From Sarcocystis neurona (lineage: Eukaryota; Apicomplexa; Conoidasida; Eucoccidiorida; Sarcocystidae), in NCBI GenBank assembly GCA_000727475.1, contig KL647301.1, forward strand, positions 2,440,096 to 2,504,095: a stretch of DNA of 64,000 bases. The letters run 5' to 3'. Under the pieces are notes generated by a model. The model ran no database searches, had not been told where the DNA came from, and saw nothing but the letters and a program-made list of their open reading frames with translations. The position numbers and the translations under genes are program-made. Shown one piece after another: positions 63,290 to 64,000 of this stretch (position 1 is its first letter; every line of letters starts with the position of its first letter).

Positions 63290-64000
63290 GTAAGCGCTTC
63301 TCCGTCCTTTTCGTCGTCTTCTCCATCGTTTTCCTCGTCATCCTGACTCTCTTCGCTCTACCGCTTTCCACAGTGTCCCCTTTTCCTATCCTTCTTCTTT
63401 GCTGCTGCAGCTGCTGCTGTGCAGTGGACGCGCTGCTGTGCAGCCACGCAGGCAGTCGTCACGCGACGCTCTACTCTGCGCGCGACTATGACCTGCACCG
63501 CAACCATCACGTTTCTTTCTACGCAGTCTGTACCTCCTCTTCTTCCTCTTCCTCTGCTGCTGCTGATCAGCTGCTGCCGGTCTGCTGCTGCCGGACTGCT
63601 GCTTTGCTGTCCCTATTGCTGTATTGCTGGTGCGAGGGCTCTATGCTGCTGCCGGTGCTGTCTCTGCTGCTCTATCGCGTCTGTGGCTGGCACTTCGTTG
63701 CCACCGGCGGCTGCAAGCGTCGGCGCCGAGTGTTCATGAAAATATTGTCCGTGAGACTGTACTTTTTGCAGAACGCCTGGTCGAGCAGAGAAATTGAATT
63801 TGCTGCTGCTGTTTTATGTGTGCGTGTTGTTGTGCCGCCGCATTGGTGGAGCAGCAGCTTCTGCCTCCCTCCTCCCTTTGCGCCTGATGGCTGCTGCCTC
63901 CTGCAGCTGCCTCTGGCGCGCTTTTCTTTCTTTTTCTCCTCCCCTTTGACTCCCGTGCCTGCTCTCGCAGTCGTCTTTGCTGCTGCAGCGACGTTCTCGC
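63290..64000 (+). other. Right edge: intron or unresolved 3' part of the m-AAA gene
   Basis: Pyrimidine- and CTG-rich sequence (63300-63420, 63540-63700, 63860-63980) with several AGs but no segment resembling the expected next part of the protease. The next real exon probably lies outside the window, or starts at an acceptor close to 63990. Confidence 0.5.

Noticed and set aside
63400..63760. Frame after m-AAA exon 14 as its next exon
   Set aside because: Translations (Cys/Leu/Ala and Ser-rich) do not resemble the conserved segment that follows the GGRAAEE helix in this family.

Overview
The window is nuclear DNA of a coccidian apicomplexan, most likely Eimeria or a close eimeriid. This rests on four things seen here: (1) dense CAG/CTG trinucleotide tracts that read as poly-Gln, poly-Ala, poly-Ser or poly-Leu depending on frame; (2) long AT/GT/CA dinucleotide arrays (TATATGTATA types) in introns and between genes; (3) spliced genes with many short exons and ordinary GT-AG borders, the donors gtgcgt and gtgagt recurring; (4) the protein sequences themselves. 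I see no bacterial, viral or organellar genes. Only two genes can be named with real confidence.

Left part (1-20000), mostly minus strand: a Gln/Ser-rich open frame (297-3854), a small two-exon gene of 128 codons (4240-4717), about 4.6 kb of quieter DNA with an approximately 160-bp tandem duplication and perfect hairpins (4720-9340), an F-box-like spliced gene (9341-11563) with further candidate minus-strand exons at 12.4-13.3 kb, and one 4.9-kb minus-strand open frame (15051-19937) made of successive Ala, acidic, Gln, Ala and Ser/Asn blocks.

Middle (20000-39700): repeat-rich spacers, a 15-bp minisatellite (24363-24497), a two-exon minus-strand gene of 209 codons with a presequence-like N terminus (25574-26268), the end of another minus-strand gene (27010-27411), the plus-strand RNA polymerase II subunit RPB9 gene (27991-31359, three exons), an acidic-tailed hypothetical gene (32483-34944, three exons) and a long low-gene-density stretch.

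Right part (39744 to beyond 63289): a single plus-strand gene for a mitochondrial m-AAA (AFG3/paraplegin-type FtsH) protease. I could join 14 exons by frame and phase. They carry a presequence, two membrane segments, Walker A and B, the second region of homology with its arginine fingers, the zinc-protease motif (here HECGH) and the GGRAAEE helix. The gene continues off the right edge, or into a last exon I cannot place. Its introns make up more than 85 percent of the locus and hold microsatellites, tandem minisatellites and CAG/CTG tracts. Intron 1 also contains a short two-helix membrane-protein frame with a duplicated tail.

The genes do not form an operon or pathway; they are independent nuclear genes (transcription, mitochondrial proteolysis, unknowns). 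I found no clear new multi-gene system. The most unusual things are the extreme repeat load of the introns, the reading frames that stay open through CAG-repeat intron ends, the small two-helix frame in intron 1, and several perfect 11-14-bp hairpins with 5-7-nt loops outside coding sequence.
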